A stretch of 64,000 nucleotides of DNA from assembly GCF_900489465.1 (NCBI RefSeq), contig NZ_UEFQ01000026.1, forward strand, positions 1-64,000, written 5' to 3'. Positions 17,492 through 26,108 of the stretch are shown here, piece after piece. The notes under the pieces were generated by a model. The model was not told the origin of the DNA, ran no database searches, and worked only from the letters and a program-made list of their open reading frames with translations. This DNA is from Aequorivita sp. CIP111184. Lineage in GTDB: Bacteria > Bacteroidota > Bacteroidia > Flavobacteriales > Flavobacteriaceae. The position numbers and the translations under genes are program-made. Position 1 is the first letter of the stretch. Every line of letters begins with the position of its first letter.

Positions 17492-17731
17492 ATGTCAAGA
17501 GTTTGTGAACTTACCGGAAAGAAAGCGATGGTTGGAAATAACGTATCGCACGCGATGAATAAAACCAAACGTAAGTTTGATGTAAATTTGCTTAAAAAGC
17601 GTTTTTACATTCCTGAAGAGGATAAGTGGGTAACCCTTCGCGTTTCGGCTTCAGCTATAAAAAACATCAATAAAAAAGGTATTTCTGCGGTTATCAAAGA
17701 AGCTCGCGAAAAAGGCTTTTTAAATAAATAA
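17492..17731 (+). CDS. rpmB: 50S ribosomal protein L28
   Basis: A basic 79-residue protein of the large ribosomal subunit. The N-terminus MSRVCELTGKKAMVGNNVSHAMNKTKR is the L28 signature. It opens a small ribosomal operon with rpmG 27 bases downstream, the usual arrangement in Bacteroidota. Confidence 0.97.
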   Translation: MSRVCELTGKKAMVGNNVSHAMNKTKRKFDVNLLKKRFYIPEEDKWVTLRVSASAIKNINKKGISAVIKEAREKGFLNK

Positions 17732-17758
17732 TTGCAATAATCAATAAAGTCTGTTACA

Positions 17759-17941
17759 ATGGCTAAAAAAGGAAATAGAGTACAAGTAATTTTGGAGTGC
17801 ACAGAGCACAAGGAGTCTGGACAACCAGGAACTTCTCGTTATATCACTACCAAAAATAAAAAGAATACACCGGATAGAATGGAGTTGAAGAAATTCAACC
17901 CAATTCTTAAGAAAATGACGGTTCATAAAGAGATTAAATAA
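17759..17941 (+). CDS. rpmG: 50S ribosomal protein L33
   Basis: A 60-residue large-subunit protein, recognised by [39 protein letters not shown] and the basic end. Only one cysteine (C14) is present, so this is the zinc-independent (C-minus) type lacking the paired CxxC motifs. It lies between rpmB and the DUF4295 gene. Confidence 0.96.
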   Translation: MAKKGNRVQVILECTEHKESGQPGTSRYITTKNKKNTPDRMELKKFNPILKKMTVHKEIK

Positions 17942-17949
17942 TATAAGTC

Positions 17950-18102
17950 ATGGCTAAGAAAACAGTAGGATCTATACAGACATCAACTAAGCGTTTAACC
18001 AAAGCAATAAAAATGGTTAAATCGCCAAAGACAGGAGCATATACATTTTCTGAGTCTATTATGACTCCAGAAATGGTAAACGACTGGTTAAACAAAAAAT
18101 AA
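17950..18102 (+). CDS. DUF4295 small basic protein
   Basis: A 50-residue lysine-rich protein starting MAKKTVGSIQTSTKRLTKAIK and ending DWLNKK. It follows rpmG by eight bases in the ribosomal operon. DUF4295 proteins are a Bacteroidota-specific family almost always found here, and a ribosome-associated role is likely but inferred. A terminator follows. Confidence 0.9.
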   Translation: MAKKTVGSIQTSTKRLTKAIKMVKSPKTGAYTFSESIMTPEMVNDWLNKK

Positions 18103-18122
18103 CCAGCTTAAAATATTGATAA

Positions 18123-18161
18123 AAAGCCACTTTTTTACGAAGGTGGCTTTTCGTATTTTTG
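18123..18161 (+). terminator. Terminator of the ribosomal operon, then the ftsY -7 box
   Basis: Arms AAAAGCCAC and GTGGCTTTT with a loop of about 12 bases end the rpmB operon. A consensus -7 box, TATTTTTG (18154-18161), follows at once and probably drives ftsY, giving a leader of about 60 nt. Confidence 0.75.
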
Positions 18162-18228
18162 TCTTTTCGAAAATTAATTTAGGCATTCTGTTTTATAAAA
18201 TCCGCAATCGATAACCTACAACCTAACG

Positions 18229-19182
18229 ATGAGTCTATTTAAAAAAATATTTTCCAAAGAGAAAAAAGAAACGCTTGACAAAGGACTTGAAAAATCCAAA
18301 GCATCCTTTTTTGATAAATTGAGCAAAGCTGTTGCCGGAAAAAGCAAGGTTGACGATGATGTTTTGGATAACCTTGAAGAAATTCTTGTTTCCAGCGATG
18401 TAGGTGTGAATACAACATTAAAAATAATTGACAGAATTGAAGAACGTGTTTCAAAGGATAAATACTTAGGAACAGATGAACTCAATAAAATTCTCCGTGA
18501 AGAGATAGCTGGACTTTTAAGTGAAATAGATTCCGGAAACGCCACCGAATTTGAAATTCCTCAAAACAAAAAACCATACGTTATAATGGTGGTTGGTGTA
18601 AACGGCGTTGGAAAAACTACTACTATCGGAAAACTTGCGTATCAGTTTAAAAAGGCAGGAAAAACAGTTGTTCTAGGAGCCGCTGATACCTTTCGTGCAG
18701 CTGCAATAGACCAACTCCAAATTTGGGCCGATAGAACTGGTGTAAGTTTAGTAAAGCAAAGTATGGGCAGCGATCCTGCCAGCGTAGCTTTCGATACGTT
18801 ACAGAGTGCTGTGAACCAAAATGCTGACGTTGTTATTATTGACACCGCAGGACGCCTTCATAATAAAGTGAACCTAATGAGTGAGCTTACCAAGGTAAAA
18901 CGTGTAATGCAAAAGGTTATACCGGACGCTCCCCACGAAGTGCTGTTAGTTTTGGATGGTTCCACAGGACAAAATGCTTTTGAACAGGCAAAACAGTTTA
19001 CTGCTGCTACTGAAGTTACTTCACTCGCCGTTACAAAATTGGATGGTACCGCAAAAGGCGGTGTTGTAATCGGGATCAGTGATCAGTTTCAAATTCCTGT
19101 GAAATATATTGGCGTTGGCGAAGGTATGGAAGATCTGCAGGTATTCAATAAATTTGAATTTGTGGATTCATTTTTTAAATAG
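18229..19182 (+). CDS. ftsY: Signal recognition particle receptor FtsY
   Basis: A 317-residue SRP-type GTPase that docks ribosome-nascent-chain-SRP complexes at the inner membrane. The NG domain is complete: GVNGVGKTTTIGKLA (P loop), DTFRAAAIDQLQ, DTAGRLHNK and TKLDGTAKGG. The N-terminal A domain is short, as is common outside the gammaproteobacteria, and begins with a basic MSLFKKIFSKEKKE segment. The next gene's ATG comes directly after the stop (TAG-ATG). Confidence 0.97.
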   Translation: MSLFKKIFSKEKKETLDKGLEKSKASFFDKLSKAVAGKSKVDDDVLDNLEEILVSSDVGVNTTLKIIDRIEERVSKDKYLGTDELNKILREEIAGLLSEIDSGNATEFEIPQNKKPYVIMVVGVNGVGKTTTIGKLAYQFKKAGKTVVLGAADTFRAAAIDQLQIWADRTGVSLVKQSMGSDPASVAFDTLQSAVNQNADVVIIDTAGRLHNKVNLMSELTKVKRVMQKVIPDAPHEVLLVLDGSTGQNAFEQAKQFTAATEVTSLAVTKLDGTAKGGVVIGISDQFQIPVKYIGVGEGMEDLQVFNKFEFVDSFFK

Positions 19183-19536
19183 ATGGAAGTAAAAAAAGCT
19201 CAAAAGAAAACTAGGCTCTTTCAGTATATTTTATGGGCTTTGGTTGGTTATATAGGAATTTTAACTGGTTACCACTCCTTTAAAATTATTGAGTATTTTG
19301 TAAAACCTATTGCAAATCCCTTGATGCCATTGGATTTTTATAAATATATAGCTTTTCCTTATTTATCTTTTATTCCTTTTCTCTTGGCTTTACTTTTTTT
19401 GGGAATCTATTTTATCCAAAAAAAGTATTTCAAAAAAGGACATGTTATTTTTTATATCATATTAATTCTACTATTTCACCTTTCACAAGACAGCCTGTTT
19501 GAATTCATCAGCAGTTTTAACCCTTATGGGGGATAA
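19183..19536 (+). CDS. Small membrane protein of unknown function
   Basis: A 117-residue protein with about three hydrophobic segments: around 14-32 (YILWALVGYIGILTGYHSF), about 63-80 (FIPFLLALLFLGIYFI), and about 86-100 (HVIFYIILILLFHL). It has a basic start (MEVKKAQKKTR). It begins immediately after the ftsY stop with no spacer, so it is translated from the same mRNA and may depend on reinitiation. No family was recognised. Confidence 0.7.
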   Translation: MEVKKAQKKTRLFQYILWALVGYIGILTGYHSFKIIEYFVKPIANPLMPLDFYKYIAFPYLSFIPFLLALLFLGIYFIQKKYFKKGHVIFYIILILLFHLSQDSLFEFISSFNPYGG

Positions 19537-19542
19537 AAAAAG

Positions 19543-19580
19543 CCCCAAAGTACTTTCGTCTTTTGGAGCTTTTTTACTTT
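19543..19580. terminator. Bidirectional terminator between the ftsY operon and the S9 peptidase
   Basis: An imperfect stem between AAAAGCCCCAAAG and CTTTTGGAGCTTTTTT, with T runs on both strands. It serves two convergent genes. Confidence 0.75.
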
Positions 19581-19589
19581 CTATTCTAT

Positions 19590-21488
19590 TTACAATGTCT
19601 CTTTCAGCCAGCTGAAAAATTCGCGTTGCCAAACCAATGCATTCTGTGGCTGAAGTACCCAATGGTTTTCTTCTGGAAGATATAGCAATTTACTTTTTAT
19701 TCCCTTGAGTTGTGCAGCTTGAAAAGCTCCCAGTCCTTGTTCAATAGGAACTCTGTAGTCTTTTCCGCCTTGTACAATCATTATAGGAGTGTCCCATTTA
19801 TCAACATATGTTATAGGGTTGAATTCATTAAAGGATTTTTGAGCCACAGCATTATCTTTTTCCCAATAAGCCCCGCCGAGGTCGTGGTTTACAAAAAACA
19901 ATTCTTCTGTTGTACTGTACATACTACGCGTATCAAAAACCCCATCGTGGGCAATAAAAGTCTTAAAACGACCGTCGTGATTTCCAGCTAACCAAAACAC
20001 GGAATAACCACCAAAACTTGCTCCAATCGCGCCCAAGCGATTTTTGTCAACATACGGTTCTTTTGCTACATCATCAATAGCATCAAGGTAATCCTGCATT
20101 GCTTTTCCACCCCAATCACCACTTATTTCAGCATTCCATTCCACACCATGGCCTGGCATTCCGCGACGGTTTGGCGCTACAATAATATAGCCTTCTGAAG
20201 CCATCAGCTGGAAATTCCAACGGGTGGAATAAAATTGCGATAAAGCAGATTGTGGTCCGCCCTGTGCGTAGAGTAAGGTTGGGTATTTTTTGTTCTTATC
20301 GAAATTTGGAGGAAGAATAACCCAAACCAACATTTGTTGGTTGTCTTTGGTTGTTACCATTCTTTTTTCAACTGTTGGTAAATCTAACTTTCCGTAAAAT
20401 TCTGTATTCACCTGCGTAAGCTGTTTGAAAGTTTTACTTTTCAAATTGAAAGAAAAAATTTCCGAAGCATGATTCATATCTGTTCTCGTAACAATCAACT
20501 GACCGTTATTTTCGGCAACAATTCCTGTAACGTCAAATTGTCCTCTTGAAAGTTGTTCCACGACGGCCATTTTTCTGGTTTTTCCAGGATAGTCAACTTT
20601 AAAAATTTGTTGCGTACCATCTACAGGTGCAGTAAAATAAATATCCTTATTGTTGCTTGCCCAGATAAATCCGTTTACCGTTCCGTCCCATTGTGTGGTA
20701 AGGTTTTGTTTCACACCATTTTCCAAAACTAGGATGTCATTCTTATCCGCTTCATAGCCTGCTGTTTTCATTTGTAAATAGGCCATAGCGCCCGTTTTAG
20801 AAAAGGCTGGCTGTGTATCGTAACCTTTATTGTCTTCGGTTAAATTTTCTGTTCTTTTATCGGCCAGATTATATTTGTAAATATCTGTATTGGTACTAAT
20901 TGCATAATCTGTTCCAGCAGATTTTTTACTTACGTAATAAATATTTTCCCCTTTTGGCCCCCAAACATAATCCTCATCGCCACCAAAAGGAGCTTGTGGA
21001 GTATAATAGGGTTGCCCAGGTGTAATGTCAGTCTCAGCACCTGTCTTAGTGTCTTTGTAAAAAACGTGGTTATAGCTGCCGTCGTTATATGTATCCCAAT
21101 GTCTATAATCTAAAGAGGTATAAACATAAGCATCGCTTTTTGGTAAATCTTTATAAATATCTTTTCCTGCAACATCTTTGACGTGGACAGCTTTATTTTC
21201 AAGAAGATATTGTCCGTTTGGAGAAATATTTTTATCGGTAACCTTTGCTTCATCTTTTGAAATTTCAGTAAAATTCCCACCATTAACAGGCATTTGGTAA
21301 TATTTGGAATCAAAACTGTTTTCTTCCATATTTGGTGTGGAAACTTTATAAAACAGCTCTTTTCCGTCATCGGAAATTCCAATCGGACTTACTTTTTTCA
21401 CCTGCCATAAAAGCTCCGGTGTCATTGTTTTTTGTGCGAATAAAAAGCCAGCGCATAGAAAGGCTAGCAAGAAAGTTATTTTTTTCAT
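19590..21488 (-). CDS. S9-family prolyl-oligopeptidase-type serine peptidase, exported
   Basis: A secreted peptidase of about 632 residues. The chosen ATG opens a clean signal peptide, MKKITFLLAFLCAGFLFAQ; the frame extends 14 codons upstream, but those residues would spoil it. The N-terminal half is a WD40-like propeller that gates access. The C-terminal alpha/beta hydrolase has the nucleophile in GASFGG, the aspartate in GGKDYRVP and the histidine in EENHWVLQ. It probably degrades oligopeptides in the periplasm, perhaps as a dipeptidyl or acylaminoacyl peptidase. It is convergent with the ftsY operon. Confidence 0.92.
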   Translation of the reverse strand: MKKITFLLAFLCAGFLFAQKTMTPELLWQVKKVSPIGISDDGKELFYKVSTPNMEENSFDSKYYQMPVNGGNFTEISKDEAKVTDKNISPNGQYLLENKAVHVKDVAGKDIYKDLPKSDAYVYTSLDYRHWDTYNDGSYNHVFYKDTKTGAETDITPGQPYYTPQAPFGGDEDYVWGPKGENIYYVSKKSAGTDYAISTNTDIYKYNLADKRTENLTEDNKGYDTQPAFSKTGAMAYLQMKTAGYEADKNDILVLENGVKQNLTTQWDGTVNGFIWASNNKDIYFTAPVDGTQQIFKVDYPGKTRKMAVVEQLSRGQFDVTGIVAENNGQLIVTRTDMNHASEIFSFNLKSKTFKQLTQVNTEFYGKLDLPTVEKRMVTTKDNQQMLVWVILPPNFDKNKKYPTLLYAQGGPQSALSQFYSTRWNFQLMASEGYIIVAPNRRGMPGHGVEWNAEISGDWGGKAMQDYLDAIDDVAKEPYVDKNRLGAIGASFGGYSVFWLAGNHDGRFKTFIAHDGVFDTRSMYSTTEELFFVNHDLGGAYWEKDNAVAQKSFNEFNPITYVDKWDTPIMIVQGGKDYRVPIEQGLGAFQAAQLKGIKSKLLYLPEENHWVLQPQNALVWQREFFSWLKETL

Positions 21489-21627
21489 CAGTGTAAATAT
21501 TGAATTTTTAAGAAGTGTAAAGTTACTCAAAAAAGTTGGCAGTATTCAGTTGCAGTTGGCAGAAAGCCAGTATTAGTCACCTCATATTCCGTAGCTTGTT
21601 TTGTGATTTGTTTCGGTTTTTTCGTGG

Positions 21628-21635
21628 TATCTTTG
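21628..21635 (+). promoter_or_regulatory. -7 box of rimO
   Basis: TATCTTTG fits the consensus and lies 22 bases before the rimO start codon. Confidence 0.6.
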
Positions 21636-21657
21636 CACCCCGATAATAAAAATTTAT

Positions 21658-22959
21658 ATGCGTACCAAAACCTTAAAAAAGAACAAGATAAACGTTGTAA
21701 CCCTTGGTTGCTCTAAAAATGTGTATGACAGTGAAGTGCTGATGGGCCAATTACGCGCCAGCAACAAAGAGGTTGTGCACGAAGAGGAAGGCAATATTGT
21801 GGTTATAAACACTTGCGGATTTATTGCGAATGCGAAGGAAGAAAGCATCAATACCATTCTTGAATACGTTCAAAAAAAGGAAGAAGGGACGGTAGATAAA
21901 GTTTTTGTTACAGGTTGTCTTTCCGAAAGGTATAAGCCCGATCTTCAAAAGGAAATTCCGAATGTGGATGAATATTTTGGAACTACTGAACTTCCGGGAC
22001 TACTAAAAGCTTTGGGAGCTGATTACAAACACGAATTGATTGGCGAACGAATCACAACAACTCCAAAGAACTACGCATATTTTAAAATTGCTGAGGGCTG
22101 TGACCGTCCTTGCTCGTTCTGTGCAATCCCAATTATGCGCGGAAAACACCGTAGTACGCCAATGGAAGATTTGGTTACAGAAGCCGAAAAGCTTGCTGCA
22201 AAAGGAGTGAAGGAGTTAATACTTATTGCACAGGATTTAACTTATTATGGACTAGATCTTTATAAAAAAAGAAACCTTGCAGAACTACTTCAAAAATTGG
22301 TGAAAGTTGAAGGTATTGAGTGGATTCGTTTGCATTATGCCTTTCCAACGGGTTTTCCGATGGATGTTTTGGAAGTAATGCGCAACGAGCCAAAAATCTG
22401 TAATTATATTGATATTCCGCTGCAACACATTGCAGATCCAATTTTGAAGTCAATGCGCCGTGGAACAACTAAAGCGAAAACGACAAAATTGTTGGAAGAA
22501 TTCAGAGCTGCAGTTCCTGAAATGGCTATTCGCACCACTTTGATTGTTGGTTATCCTGGGGAAACGGAAGAAGATTTCCAAACCCTGAAACAATGGGTAA
22601 AAGATATGCGTTTTGAGCGCTTGGGTTGTTTTACATACAGTCACGAAGAAAACACACATGCATATAATCTGGAAGACGATGTACCTGAAGATGTGAAAAT
22701 GGATCGTGCCAATGAAATTATGGAAATACAATCTCAGATTTCTTGGGAACTGAACCAACAAAAAATAGGAAAGGAATTCCGCGTTGTGATTGATAGAAAG
22801 GAAGGTAGTTACTTTGTTGGAAGAACAGAATTTGATAGTCCTGATGTAGACAATGAAGTATTGATAAATGCGGAAGAAGGATATATGCGAACGGGAGAAT
22901 TTTTTAATGTAAAAATTACTGCTGCCGAAGATTTTGATTTATATGCTGAAGTTGTTTAA
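21658..22959 (+). CDS. rimO: Ribosomal protein S12 methylthiotransferase RimO
   Basis: A 433-residue radical-SAM enzyme that adds a methylthio group to an aspartate of ribosomal protein S12. The N-terminal UPF0004 domain has cysteines in TLGCSKNVYDSE, INTCGFI and VTGCLSERY for the second iron-sulfur cluster. The radical-SAM cluster motif is CDRPCSFC (CxxxCxxC). A C-terminal TRAM domain follows (EFRVVIDRKEGSYFVGRTEFDSPDVDNEV). GCSKNVYDSE and the TRAM sequence favour RimO over MiaB. It is monocistronic. Confidence 0.95.
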   Translation: MRTKTLKKNKINVVTLGCSKNVYDSEVLMGQLRASNKEVVHEEEGNIVVINTCGFIANAKEESINTILEYVQKKEEGTVDKVFVTGCLSERYKPDLQKEIPNVDEYFGTTELPGLLKALGADYKHELIGERITTTPKNYAYFKIAEGCDRPCSFCAIPIMRGKHRSTPMEDLVTEAEKLAAKGVKELILIAQDLTYYGLDLYKKRNLAELLQKLVKVEGIEWIRLHYAFPTGFPMDVLEVMRNEPKICNYIDIPLQHIADPILKSMRRGTTKAKTTKLLEEFRAAVPEMAIRTTLIVGYPGETEEDFQTLKQWVKDMRFERLGCFTYSHEENTHAYNLEDDVPEDVKMDRANEIMEIQSQISWELNQQKIGKEFRVVIDRKEGSYFVGRTEFDSPDVDNEVLINAEEGYMRTGEFFNVKITAAEDFDLYAEVV

Positions 22960-23004
22960 ATAACCTAATTTCTTCAAGAGACTTTTAAGTCTAAAATAAA
23001 TTAT

Positions 23005-23035
23005 GAGTGATGGTTTTATAATAATACCATCACTC
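23005..23035. terminator. Hairpin after rimO
   Basis: Perfect 9-bp arms GAGTGATGG and CCATCACTC with a 13-base AT loop, but no good T run. It may stabilise or weakly end the rimO transcript, or that of the convergent DUF4870 unit. Confidence 0.5.
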
Positions 23036-23041
23036 AATTTA

Positions 23042-23194
23042 TTATATATTGCTTTTTTCTTGGGTTGTAAATTTTCTTTCAATAGTCACTTTTTTTCCAC
23101 ATTTAGAATATAGCTTCCCAGAAAATATTCCGTTTACGTGTTGGTCATCAGACTAAAAAGGCAAATTATTAGTTGTGTTATTTGTTTTGCCCAT
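23042..23194 (-). pseudogene. Small zinc-ribbon-like frame broken by one in-frame amber codon
   Basis: Read on the minus strand, an ATG follows the DUF4870 stop after four bases. It opens MGKTNNTTNNLPF, meets TAG at 23153-23155, then stays open in the same frame for 37 codons including GIFSGKLYSKCGKKVTIERKF. The second half looks like a real protein end with half a zinc-ribbon (CGKKV). The operon-like spacing and the single nonsense codon suggest a recently damaged 51-codon gene. The family is not identified. Confidence 0.4.
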
Positions 23195-23198
23195 TGCC

Positions 23199-23564
23199 TT
23201 AAATGTTTTTTAACAATTCCTGAAATTTTTCACCTAGCAAAGGAACTGGTTTTTCTTTTCCGTTTATAGCTCCCATAAGCCCTATAATCCAGAGGATAAT
23301 TAAGAAAATGCTTCCCAGAATTGATATTAACCACCCCAAGATTGGAATTACATTTATAATAGATAATGCAAGTCCCGTTATTCCTAAGCCTAGCGATTGA
23401 CGTATGTGATACGCGGCAAAAGAATTTTTTTTCTCGTTGTTCATCACAAAAGCAATTATTAGCCCAAAAATCGTGATATAGGCAATTAACGCAATTGTTT
23501 TTCCTTCTTCAATGACAATTGAAGAAGTGTTTGGCTGTGTTTGTGAGTTTGTATCGTTTTCCAT
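23199..23564 (-). CDS. DUF4870 (Tic20-like) membrane protein
   Basis: A 121-residue protein with three to four hydrophobic segments, the usual DUF4870 form. It has KTIALIAYITIFGLIIAFVM, then NEKKNSFAAYHIRQSLGL (the conserved F-A-x-H-x-R-Q-x-L signature), followed by two further helices. The N-terminus is hydrophilic and rich in Asn, Thr and Ser. The function of the family is unknown; it resembles Tic20 in topology. A broken 51-codon frame follows four bases after the stop. Confidence 0.85.
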   Translation of the reverse strand: MENDTNSQTQPNTSSIVIEEGKTIALIAYITIFGLIIAFVMNNEKKNSFAAYHIRQSLGLGITGLALSIINVIPILGWLISILGSIFLIILWIIGLMGAINGKEKPVPLLGEKFQELLKNI

Positions 23565-23642
23565 AATTTTTTTTGGTATTTATTAAAGTGAATTTTAAAC
23601 TTTTTGTTATTACAATAATTACTAGTATTTGCTAAAAACAGT

Positions 23643-24101
23643 CTAATTTGATTGAAACTGTATTTCTTTCATTTTACCAGTGTCATTATCCAAATATTTC
23701 AGAACTAAATTGCCTTTGGCATCAAAATGAGCCGCGCCATTTATAGTTGAAGATGTATAGCGGTATAAGCCTTCTTTTGGAGTAGGTACCAATTTTGCAT
23801 AAACCTTGGACGAACCGTTTTCATAAAGATCAAATCCATTATCATTCAGTTTTAATTGAAAAGCACTATTCTTCAACATCAATTTATGAGAAAGCCTTGC
23901 AATATTGCTTTTGTTTTTAGGGTTATGCCAATGATCTGGTGTGGACACTCCTTTTTCTTCTACTTTGGAATTAGTATTCTTCTGAATCTTTTCCATTTTA
24001 GTTTTACTTTCTTCCTGTTTTTTGGAGGTTTTTTGCGTATAAGACGGCATCGTCATTAGCAAGAAGAATAGTGTTCCAATAAATAAAATTGCTTTTTTCA
24101 T
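23643..24101 (-). CDS. Exported protein of unknown function
   Basis: A 152-residue protein with a signal peptide, MKKAILFIGTLFFLLMTMPSYTQ. A lysine/glutamate-rich charged stretch (about 24-50) follows, then a C-terminal region of probable beta strands (FQLKLNDNGFDLYENGSSKVYAKLVP, YRYTSSTINGAAHFDAKGNLVLKYLDND). It was not recognised as any family. It begins a row of minus-strand exported proteins that runs to 28.8 kb. Confidence 0.65.
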   Translation of the reverse strand: MKKAILFIGTLFFLLMTMPSYTQKTSKKQEESKTKMEKIQKNTNSKVEEKGVSTPDHWHNPKNKSNIARLSHKLMLKNSAFQLKLNDNGFDLYENGSSKVYAKLVPTPKEGLYRYTSSTINGAAHFDAKGNLVLKYLDNDTGKMKEIQFQSN

Positions 24102-24223
24102 GATTCATTGTTTTTATGATTAATAATATCTTTTCGGATATTTTACCCTATTTAGCGGTTATACTTAAAATTTTCTAGGTCCGGTGTCGTGTTGCTTCAC
24201 GGCTAATTAGCCTTACAACGAAC

Positions 24224-24703
24224 TCATTCAACTCTCGAAAAAATAAAAACCGTAAGCTCAGAACCAGATGGTTTTCCATGATATTTTTGACGCTTATACT
24301 CGTCAGGAATTTCCTCGAGCGTTAAAGTAGTAGGAGTTATCTGAATAATTCTATACTCAGTTATCGGTGGAAATGGACTATCCTGATACGGGCTGCTTTT
24401 TGCCAGATTAACTTTTAGCCTGCTACCTTCAACATAATATCTACCAATCAAATACTCCTGTATGGCACAATGTTCATCATACCAGCGCAGCGACACTTTG
24501 CTATCTGACGAAAAGCGTAATTGATCGCTATTTCTATCACACTCATTTCTGTAGTCGTATAGCTTTTGTTTTGAACCATTGATAATGGTGCCAGTTTGTA
24601 TAAACGCCCAATCGCCCCAAAGACTTCCTGGTAGCGGTTGCTGCATTGTTACACAACCCATTGTGATATTGCTTAAAATTAATATTAAAAGTGCATTCTT
24701 CAT
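24224..24703 (-). CDS. Predicted lipoprotein, lipocalin-like
   Basis: About 159 residues from the chosen ATG. The lipoprotein signal MKNALLILILSNITMGC puts the acylated cysteine at residue 17. The mature part starts with a G-x-W motif (LWGDWAFI) and has a pattern of beta strands with three further cysteines, which resembles lipocalin-like domains. Upstream in-frame ATGs exist at 24718 and 24739, but the latter overlaps the previous gene. It is likely anchored in the outer or inner membrane. The ligand is unknown. Confidence 0.6.
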   Translation of the reverse strand: MKNALLILILSNITMGCVTMQQPLPGSLWGDWAFIQTGTIINGSKQKLYDYRNECDRNSDQLRFSSDSKVSLRWYDEHCAIQEYLIGRYYVEGSRLKVNLAKSSPYQDSPFPPITEYRIIQITPTTLTLEEIPDEYKRQKYHGKPSGSELTVFIFSRVE

Positions 24704-24725
24704 TTTTAAATATTTCATAAGACGC

Positions 24726-25274
24726 TTATAGTATCCCAACTATCAGTTTGGCGACTTTGATGGTTTTAACCTTATTGGAAGCCGCATCGGCAGAAGTTTT
24801 GGTATGCACATGTATTAAGTAGCCTTTATATAAAAAGGTAATCTGGGTCTTTTTTTCGTCCCACCTTGCCATATCTCCCACATCTTTTATCACTTTGCCA
24901 TCTTTGTAATAGGACACGGCAGTTTCATAATTCTTTTTGTTCATACCAGTAACCAATACGATGCTCATTTCAGCAGTATAATCCGCCATATGTCCCTTCA
25001 TTACTTCATAAGGCCAAGTGATTGATTCCCATTTGTAAAAACAACTGGGATAGGTAATGTTTTTTTCCTTCACAGTGGTTTCTGTATCTGCAGGAATTGA
25101 CAATGCATCTTTTATTTCAGACTCGGACAGCAGCTCGCAAGGCGATTGCTCTGCTACTTTAGATGAAGCAGGAACAATGTTATCTATTAGTGATTCTTCT
25201 GAATTGGATTTTTCAGAATTTCCACAGGCAATCGTTAAAATAAAGAGGGGAAGTAATACTAAAATTCTTTTCAT
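24726..25274 (-). CDS. Predicted lipoprotein of unknown function
   Basis: A 182-residue protein. MKRILVLLPLFILTIAC is a clear lipoprotein signal with the acylation cysteine at residue 17. A low-complexity Ser/Glu/Asn linker follows, then CELLSESEIKDAL, a motif seen in DUF3558-like secreted domains, and a cysteine that could pair with the one in YPSCFYKW. It ends about 20 bp before the next lipoprotein starts, so the two are probably co-transcribed. Confidence 0.65.
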   Translation of the reverse strand: MKRILVLLPLFILTIACGNSEKSNSEESLIDNIVPASSKVAEQSPCELLSESEIKDALSIPADTETTVKEKNITYPSCFYKWESITWPYEVMKGHMADYTAEMSIVLVTGMNKKNYETAVSYYKDGKVIKDVGDMARWDEKKTQITFLYKGYLIHVHTKTSADAASNKVKTIKVAKLIVGIL

Positions 25275-25468
25275 AATTTTCAGGTTTAATGGTGTTTAAG
25301 AGGTATTCCCTTATAAAATTGGTGCATTCGTTTTTAGTAAGTTTTAAACTTTACTATTTGGATAAATTGATTTTAAATGTCTGAGTCGATAAGTGTCGGG
25401 GTGGTTTACATTTTGCAGGGAATCGATATTCTTTTAAAAGTTGATAAGAAATAAAGGCGCCTTTTTAA

Positions 25469-26002
25469 TTACTTCTTCTCTTCAATATTAAACTTTCCTT
25501 CAATAACTGCTTTTTTATGATTTTTTGAATACAAGGTTCCTGTGAAAGTACCTTCGGAATGAGTATCTCCAATGGAAGTGATGGTAATTGTAGTTTTGCC
25601 TTCCTTCCCGTCCGCACTTTTATATTGGGTGCGATACACCTCGGTGAGCGGACCGTCATTTTTTACATTTTGTAAAGTTATATTAGCGTATGGTTCATCA
25701 TAAGGTTTTTCTTCTACAGGATTTTCTAAAAAGTTCAATCTAAGCATAAGAAGTAAACTGTAATCGGTCAAACTAACGGTAGGAAGTTTTGGAGAAAATG
25801 CTTTTCCCGATATTGTTTTGGCATTTAGTTCAATGTCCCTCCCATCATCTAAATGAATAATGGCATAAGAACCGGCCTCTGTCTCTGTTTTGGGTAATGC
25901 CTTATCAGCAGTGCCATTTTTATTTTTTGTATTCTCCTTACATCCCGTCATAATGAGTGTGAAGATTCCTAAAAGTAGTACTAAGCGTTTTGTTTTAAAC
26001 AT
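25469..26002 (-). CDS. Predicted lipoprotein of unknown function
   Basis: A 177-residue protein with a lipoprotein signal, MFKTKRLVLLLGIFTLIMTGC (lipobox TGC), and a short charged linker. The compact, probably beta-rich domain has the motif GRDIELNAKTISGKAF and ends HKKAVIEGKFNIEEKK. No family was recognised. It is one of a run of same-strand lipoproteins, each separated by 100-200 bp of AT-rich DNA. Confidence 0.6.
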   Translation of the reverse strand: MFKTKRLVLLLGIFTLIMTGCKENTKNKNGTADKALPKTETEAGSYAIIHLDDGRDIELNAKTISGKAFSPKLPTVSLTDYSLLLMLRLNFLENPVEEKPYDEPYANITLQNVKNDGPLTEVYRTQYKSADGKEGKTTITITSIGDTHSEGTFTGTLYSKNHKKAVIEGKFNIEEKK

Positions 26003-26108
26003 AATATTGTGTTTTAAAAATTTTTTATTTAAATCCTATGAAATGATTCGAAATAGGTCTTTTTAAATTTTAAATATTTTTTTGAAATCATTGCGACCTT
26101 TATTTTCG

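Noticed and set aside
23153-23155. In-frame TAG read as pyrrolysine or by programmed readthrough
   Set aside because: No pyrrolysine system is known in Flavobacteriia, and there is no readthrough context. A nonsense mutation is simpler.
24201-24212. Perfect 12-bp palindrome GGCTAATTAGCC after a lipoprotein gene
   Set aside because: No T run and no conserved partner. It could be a chance palindrome or a weak terminator.
25330-25361. LytTR-like half-site TTACTATTTGG upstream of a lipoprotein gene
   Set aside because: There is no second half-site 21 bp away and no TAnnTTTG at the expected distance.
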